From: Enoplolaimus lenunculus
Taxonomy: Eukaryota; Nematoda; Enoplea; Enoplida; Thoracostomopsidae
Length of the DNA: 64,000 nt
NCBI GenBank assembly: GCA_030248215.1
Contig: JASANG010003930.1
Span: 310,001-374,000 of the forward strand
Reading direction: 5' to 3'
Each line of letters opens with the position of its first letter. Positions within the stretch are counted from its first letter, which is position 1. This document shows positions 58,897 to 64,000 of the stretch, piece after piece. The position numbers and the translations under genes are program-made. The notes below the pieces were generated by a model. The model did no database searches. It worked only from the letters and a program-made list of their open reading frames with translations, and was not told the DNA's origin.

Positions 58897-59872
58897 AACT
58901 CAGACATAAAAATGCCTGTTTCTGTAATATTACCGAGTTCACAAAACTACTACATTGTTTCAATTAAACACACTAAAGTGACGCTTGAACGACAAACTCA
59001 GCGAGCGAAAGTCACATAAGTTAAACCGATGACCCATGACCAGTAGTGATAAGCATCGGATATTTATGCGGATATTCTTAATTAAATTTTCTATTTCGGA
59101 TATCCGAAATTCGATTTTGCGTTTTTTTGTTTCCGAATGAGTTTTCGTTTCTCAAGCATTAATTTTAACTTGTTGCTCTAAGGGTAATACCTTGACTCAC
59201 AAGCTCACTGCTATAAGCATAAATCATACAATTCTAAAATAGTTTTTTATTATGCAACTGCTTCAATAGTGCTGGGAATTCGGTTTAGAAGATTGCTACC
59301 AACTAATAAATACTTGCGTTGGCCACGTAAAATTGAGCTGATTTGGTTTGTCTCCGATTCTATCGAATGTCACCCTTGCCTCGATCTATATATATGAGTC
59401 GTTCTACATTCCAAGAAGAAAGAATACATTAAAATATACTTACGCTAAATCGTACAAACATCAGCCCGTGTTACTTTTAGTGGTGCTTCGCTTGCAGCGG
59501 CGTATCCAGAAGTTTCTGACGGGGCAGGCTCGTAAATTATTTGAAACGCAATTTTTCACCAAAAAAGTTTCTGATGGAGAAAACTGTAATGTAGGGGCCA
59601 GGGTGTACTTAGATTGACTTACTTTTACATCTTCATTGTGTCATAATTGTGTTGTAAATGTTGTATGTGCCCTTTATGTTATTAAAGTAGTGTTTGCTAG
59701 TTTATCGTGCATGGTGCATTAACAACAACATTATGATGATGCACTTTCAATGATCACATCGAGTTTGCAACTGAAAATTCGCTGAAGGTGAGGTATTCGT
59801 AGACTAACGGTCTGTCAAAGGTTCAATTTCGTAGCTTGCATGTTCATTTTTAGCAAATACGAAAATAAAAAC
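58897..59872. other. 3' flank of the CutC gene; no further gene seen
   Basis: AT-rich. A CGGATAT-rich patch at about 59050-59110 resembles family H words. A GCGGCGTATCCAGAAG start near 59498 resembles the repeat at 24653. No supported open frame. Confidence 0.4.
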
Positions 59873-59876
59873 TTAA

Positions 59877-60137
59877 CCCTTTCTCACATGAATATTTTCT
59901 GTTTCCCCTGAGACCTACTTTGAGGCTAGGATTCGAATTCCAGTGACTGGAGTGAGAGTCGTATACCACCACCACTCAGCTATAGGAGCTTGACGCTCGA
60001 GCCCGAGGGGGCTCTCAAGTCTTTTGGTGATTTAGTACTATGTATGTGTTGCAATTGTTAAACACGGTGCGATATATGCTATTTAACGTATATACACTGC
60101 GCTGAGTTGCCTACAGGCAACTCAATGTGAGAAGGGG
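59877..60137. mobile_element. TTAA-flanked MITE/SINE-like element, copy 1
   Basis: This 261-bp element begins CCCTTTCTCACATG and ends ATGTGAGAAGGGG. The left flank is TTAA (59873-59876) and the right flank TTAT. It contains a tRNA-like stretch on the minus strand (59925-59989), a GAGCCCGAGGGGGCTC hairpin and TGAGTTGCCTACAGGCAACTCA-type dyad (nine-base arms) near the end. TTAA targets with CCY ends suggest the piggyBac group. Confidence 0.8.
59925..59989 (-). ncRNA. tRNA-like sequence (box A and box B) inside TTAA element copy 1
   Basis: Read on the minus strand it begins GCTCCTATAGCTGAGTGG. TAGCTGAGTGG fits the pol III box A consensus and GAATTCGAATCC fits box B. The middle has CTCTCAC, as in tRNA-Glu(CTC). 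The T arm can pair but the acceptor stem cannot, so this is a tRNA-derived relic or SINE head rather than a working tRNA gene. The second copy (60219-60283) keeps TATCTGAGTGG and GAGTTCGACTCC. Confidence 0.6.
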
Positions 60138-60170
60138 TTATAGATAGTAAACTGAAAATTTTTCGCTTAA

Positions 60171-60433
60171 CCCTTTCTCACATGAATATTTTCTATTTCC
60201 CCTGACACCTACTTTTATGCTAGGAGTCGAACTCCACTGACTGGAGTGGGAGGCGTATACCATCACCACTCAGATATAGGAGCTTGACGCTCGAGCCCGA
60301 GGGGGCTCTCACGTCTTGTGGTGATTTAGTACTATGTATACGTGCTGCAGTTGTTAAACATGGTGCGATATATACTATTTAACGTATATACACTGCTCTG
60401 AGTTGCCTACAGGCAACTCAATGTGAGAAGGGG
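60171..60433. mobile_element. TTAA-flanked MITE/SINE-like element, copy 2
   Basis: This 263-bp copy has the same ends (CCCTTTCTCACATG and ATGTGAGAAGGGG) and TTAA on both sides (60167-60170 and 60434-60437). It shares all internal landmarks with copy 1 in the same orientation, with about one base in ten different. Only 33 bases separate the copies. Confidence 0.85.
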
Positions 60434-60437
60434 TTAA

Positions 60438-61733
60438 TCCACTATTTATAGGCCTAAACTGCAATGTAAAAATAAGTCAACGCGAATATATCTCAATTCA
60501 TGCTTTTTTTAGTTTGTTTTGAATTTCAGTTATTTGTGGAAATAAATAGAATTGAAAGTGTATGTGCTCGTGGTATTTTTTGAGTGATAGGCAACTAATT
60601 CACAAGAAAATTATAATTTGTGCGCTGAAACATTAATTCAAACATAGTAATATATATGGTTTACTAAACCAGGATACAAACTATAAAGGAATATGACATT
60701 AAATAAAACAACAAATTAACTATCCGGCTCCGGCCGGATATAAGATTAACCGGATCCAGCTCCGTCAGTTTTTGGTATCCGGTTGTACCCTGATGTATAC
60801 GTAGATTTTGTTTTTGCAACGGTAAATTTTAGTACTTGACAATGCGTATTCGATGCAAATTTTTCACTCGGCAAATTTTGAGATAATTTAAAAATACGAA
60901 GTCATTGTTACGATAAATATCAAGCTAAACTGAAGTTTTTCTAATTTTAGCATGTTTTAAGAAATCAAAATTTTTAAATCATCATGGAATTACGCAGGAA
61001 TGTGGTTCAATATTTTAGCTCAGGTTTGAATACAAAATTTCTTTTCGTCAGCTCAAGCTAAGTACTTTAATGGAGAAACAATGCAAATTATTCCTAAAAT
61101 TTTTTACACCAGATATCCGGATATACGTTTCTTTTCGAGTAGGTATATATTCAGATAATTTTAACATCCAGATATCCGGTACCCATCTACAATGCTAAGG
61201 TATATATTGTTTTCGTCTTCGTTTCATGTAAAAATCGGTGTCCGTTTTCATTATAAAAATATCGAAAACTTTAGTTTTACACTCGATGTCAGCTTTAATT
61301 CACTTATGAATTTAAATAATTTTTCAGTACATTTACGCTGCAATTCTTACATTTGAAGTTTTAAGTTCATCAACCCTTTTATAAAATTTTAGAAATCCCG
61401 ATGAATATTTGGATATCGTAACCGTATCATAGAGAATGTTTACTTTATACCTAACCAAATATTCGTATTCGGTTTGCGCTCATCTATAATTCTGACTTAC
61501 TTCGTTGTCTTACATAAACCAGGGTACAACTGAAGATCGAGGACGTGCGAGCTGTGATGGTGGTTTAAAGATTTCCCACAACGGGTACTTAAGCGAAATG
61601 TTCAACGCTATACGACAAAACAGATTACCTGATTTTGCTTCACCTCCCACTAAGGCAAACTTGATTTCGTCCGTCTCAAACTTTCATTCCACAACGCATA
61701 CTTACGCGAAATGTTTAATGCTATACGAGAAAA
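60438..61733. other. No gene seen; family C right-end fragment
   Basis: 60715-60795 is the terminal part of a family C element in inverted orientation (GGCTCCGGCCGGATA; TCCGTCAGTTTTTGGTATCC; GTTGTACCCTG). 61140-61200 and 61390-61430 have GGATATC-type words. The remainder is AT-rich and noncoding. Confidence 0.45.
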
Positions 61734-62404
61734 CCAGGGTGCAACCAGGGGTAAAAACCGGAGGTCATCGAAACTTGCCGGAGCCGGAGGTGAGGAGAAA
61801 TTACACAGTAAAAATGGCCAATGTTACTTTAAAGGCCGTCCCATTTTCCAAGGACAGAAATGTACCAGGTGTACCCGTCCCATTTTCCCGGGACAGCAAT
61901 ATACCAGGAGTACATTCCAAAAATATAATGAGGACAGCGGGACAGTTGGGACAGATGAGACAGTTGGACAGATGGGACAGCGGGACAAATGGGATAGTTG
62001 GGACAGATGAGACAGTTGGGATGGATATGTGTATATATACATATATATAATATATATACATATATATTATACATGTATATATAATATATACATATGCATA
62101 AGTGTGCACTCCGGGTATATTTGTATCCCGGACAATTGGGACGGCCTTTATAGTAACATGGGCCCTAAAAATGATGGTAATTAGTTAATTTTAGCCAATA
62201 TCTGCAATATGTTGTTTGGTTTTACGTTTTCTGCAAAAAAATCCAGAAATTCTTTTCTGAAAACTGACAAAAGTAAAACGAAATGCCCTAAACAGATAAA
62301 TTCTGCAAAATGTTACTGCCGAAATTGCCCGAACCTTCGGAAAAATTTTACCGGAGCCAGAGGCCGATTTTCTGCCGGAGCCAAACCTCAGGTTGTACCC
62401 CGGC
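61734..62404. mobile_element. CAGGG-type element (family G) with internal microsatellite and (TA)-rich core
   Basis: It begins CAGGGTGCAACCAGGGG and ends CCTCAGGTTGTACCCCGG, with CCGGAGCCGGAGG-type words inside both ends. At 61931-62022 there is an irregular 10-20-bp repeat of GGGACAGTT and GGACAGATG. It is followed by a TATATACATATATATA-type tract (62030-62095), almost a perfect dyad. No coding capacity. Confidence 0.65.
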
Positions 62405-63516
62405 AAAAACTAATTACCAAATTTTGCTTCACCTCCGACTAAGGCACAACTTGTTGACCTCCGGTTCCGAGTTCCATCTTTTCACCTCTGGTTGCATCCT
62501 GAATACATATCGACGTAACAAATTTATTTCGTACTGTATAGTTCGCTTATGTGATGTCCACTCAACTTTCCACAATAAAAACACCAACATAATGAATTTT
62601 ACTTCAGCACATCATTGTATGTATCGCTGACAAAACTGATATATAAGAACGTAGTTCGTGGCACTAATTTTGCAGCCACCACCAGAGTGCAACCAGAGAT
62701 GAAAAAAACGGAGCCGTTGTTGCCAGAGGTAACGACGAAAAACTTATTAAAAGCTATAACAACGATAACCACGGGTTAAATAAGACTGGCAGAGGTTGAA
62801 AAGGTATAACGAACCATGAAACTCAAGGAGGAGGATAACACTTTGGCGGGACGACTCAAAAAATTTATTGAAACTCAGCTTTTGTTAAATATTTGACGTA
62901 TATTTTGCAGAACTTGTATATAAACGGCAAATGAAAACGCAAAACCATCATCGAACTATACATTTTCCGTTACATTCAATTAGCAGTAATTCCATGGAAC
63001 AAAAAATATTTGTAATTAAGTTCCGGTGACAAACTGAGTTTTTTTAATGTTCCTGCTTCCTTTGAAATGTACTTACTGCTACAGCCCAGCAGAACAACCA
63101 AACCTGCAAATATTGCTGGCATAGGATAAAAAGTCAAGCAATTTCTTCTTTGCTAAATATTAGTAAATTTCTACGATTCGCTTCCAGCAACACAGCCTTC
63201 AACCCTAAAAGTGCAAGCTTCTGCGCATAGTTATCGAACTCCTTGTCTAAAAAATGAGGGTTGTTCCCCTACGTTCGAATTGTGTGTCCATGTATAGCCG
63301 TGGGCCTTAACAGTAGTTGTACAAGCATATTCCTAAGCATAAGCGTCAGCATAAGGAAGATAAGCGTTAAATAAGCTTAGGCCTAAGCCTAATCAAATAT
63401 AGTACAAAGCTTATGCTTCCTCCATTGTAGTACGCGGAAAAACGGTGACAGGGCATGTTGTTGTTTTGAATCTCAAAGCAATTACACGCAGCACAATAAC
63501 AAACAATTCATCGATT
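62405..63516. other. No gene seen; 3' flank of the edge gene
   Basis: AT-rich with CAGAGTGCAACCAG near 62683, a possible further CAGGG-type end, and AAGCCTAAG-type short repeats at 63320-63415. No open frame I can support. Confidence 0.4.
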
Positions 63517-64000
63517 TTAAATACGAGCACGTTTCACAGCATTCCAACATTCGGACGCAAAATGATCCGCTTCCATAAGCCACGTCATTGCAATTAGCTT
63601 CACGTCTCCATGCTCAGAATTGTCAGATACTTTTAGCTGAACATCTTCCCCAAATGAAACGATATTGTTTTCGACTGTGAGTAACCTACTCGCTGGCAAC
63701 GTTTGATCCTGAGACACAGCGCGCGCAAGCAGATCTGCAAACTGTTGGCAGCTGCCAGAGTAAACTCGTTTGAGAGATTGTCGAAACTTCACTGGATGAT
63801 GCCTTAAGCCTAGAGCAGCAAGCGCATGCTTAGGGTCAAGTATTCTCAGATCACCCTGTGGACTAAGTACTAGAGTTCCATTAAACGGGCAAGCTCGTTT
63901 ACTTGGCAACGGATCGCGATCTAACGCTCGTTTAATAACTTTTCTCGAGGCGTCCACTACAATAGATGGTTGCGTCTTGCAAATCACGCTTTCGCCGTTC
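63517..64000 (-). CDS. 3' part of an unrecognised protein gene, running off the right edge
   Basis: An open frame of 160 codons runs from the window edge to a TAA at 63517-63519 and has no start of its own, so it is the last exon or end of a larger gene. The translation begins NGESVICKTQPSIVVDASRK and ends HFASECWNAVKRARI. The composition is that of a globular protein, with an even residue mix, no membrane segment and no low-complexity run. SKRACPFNGTLVLSPQGDLR and KHALAALGLRHHP look like conserved-domain sequence, but I do not recognise the family. Codon use and GC content are clearly above the surrounding AT-rich DNA, supporting a real coding exon. Confidence 0.75.
   Translation of the reverse strand, partial: NGESVICKTQPSIVVDASRKVIKRALDRDPLPSKRACPFNGTLVLSPQGDLRILDPKHALAALGLRHHPVKFRQSLKRVYSGSCQQFADLLARAVSQDQTLPASRLLTVENNIVSFGEDVQLKVSDNSEHGDVKLIAMTWLMEADHFASECWNAVKRARI

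Noticed and set aside
59925-60283. Functional tRNA-Glu genes
   Set aside because: Box A and box B are good, but the acceptor stem does not pair and both copies lie inside TTAA-flanked elements, so they are tRNA-derived repeats.
61801-62109. Overlapping minus-strand open frames rich in Tyr/Ile and Ser/His/Leu
   Set aside because: They are read from the TA dyad and GGGACAGTT repeat inside a MITE.

Overview
The window is animal nuclear DNA, probably from a marine invertebrate. It is AT-rich, its genes are split by many GT-AG introns, and it is crowded with short non-autonomous DNA transposons. The phylum cannot be fixed from the sequence; the intron density and protein similarity would suit a deuterostome such as a tunicate, but that is a guess. 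I saw no reverse transcriptase, capsid or envelope coding region.

About 0.8-35.0 kb holds one complete minus-strand gene for a CHD3/4/5 (Mi-2) chromatin remodeller. I placed 43 coding exons by hand (start codon 34993, stop 770). All join in one frame with GT-AG junctions and give 2135 residues: acidic N-terminus, CHDNT, two PHD fingers, two chromodomains, a two-lobed SNF2 ATPase, DUF1087, DUF1086/SANT-SLIDE and CHDCT2. Its introns contain a tRNA-iMet gene (27846-27917), a 2.7-kb 18-bp minisatellite with three levels of periodicity (8796-11473), an 895-bp foldback element, a Helitron-like array of about 155-bp units, a relic duplicate of part of exon 20, and many MITEs.

About 35-56 kb has no gene I can support. 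It is a layered deposit of MITEs. Most start with CAGGG plus a variable tail and carry short subterminal repeats that differ by family (ACCGGA, GGAATC, GGAGCC, GGAACA, GAGACC, ATCGGC). Four insertions keep perfect 8-bp target duplications, which points to the hAT superfamily, and several are nested.

56.3-58.9 kb holds a complete three-exon plus-strand CutC gene (266 residues) with a TA-flanked MITE in its second intron. 59.9-60.4 kb has two adjacent TTAA-flanked elements carrying tRNA-like box A/box B sequence. 61.5-62.4 kb has another CAGGG-type element with an internal microsatellite. At the right edge (63517-64000, minus) lies the 3' end of a coding region I do not recognise.

The three protein genes are unrelated housekeeping-type loci: nucleosome remodelling, copper homeostasis and one unknown. 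There is no sign that they act together.
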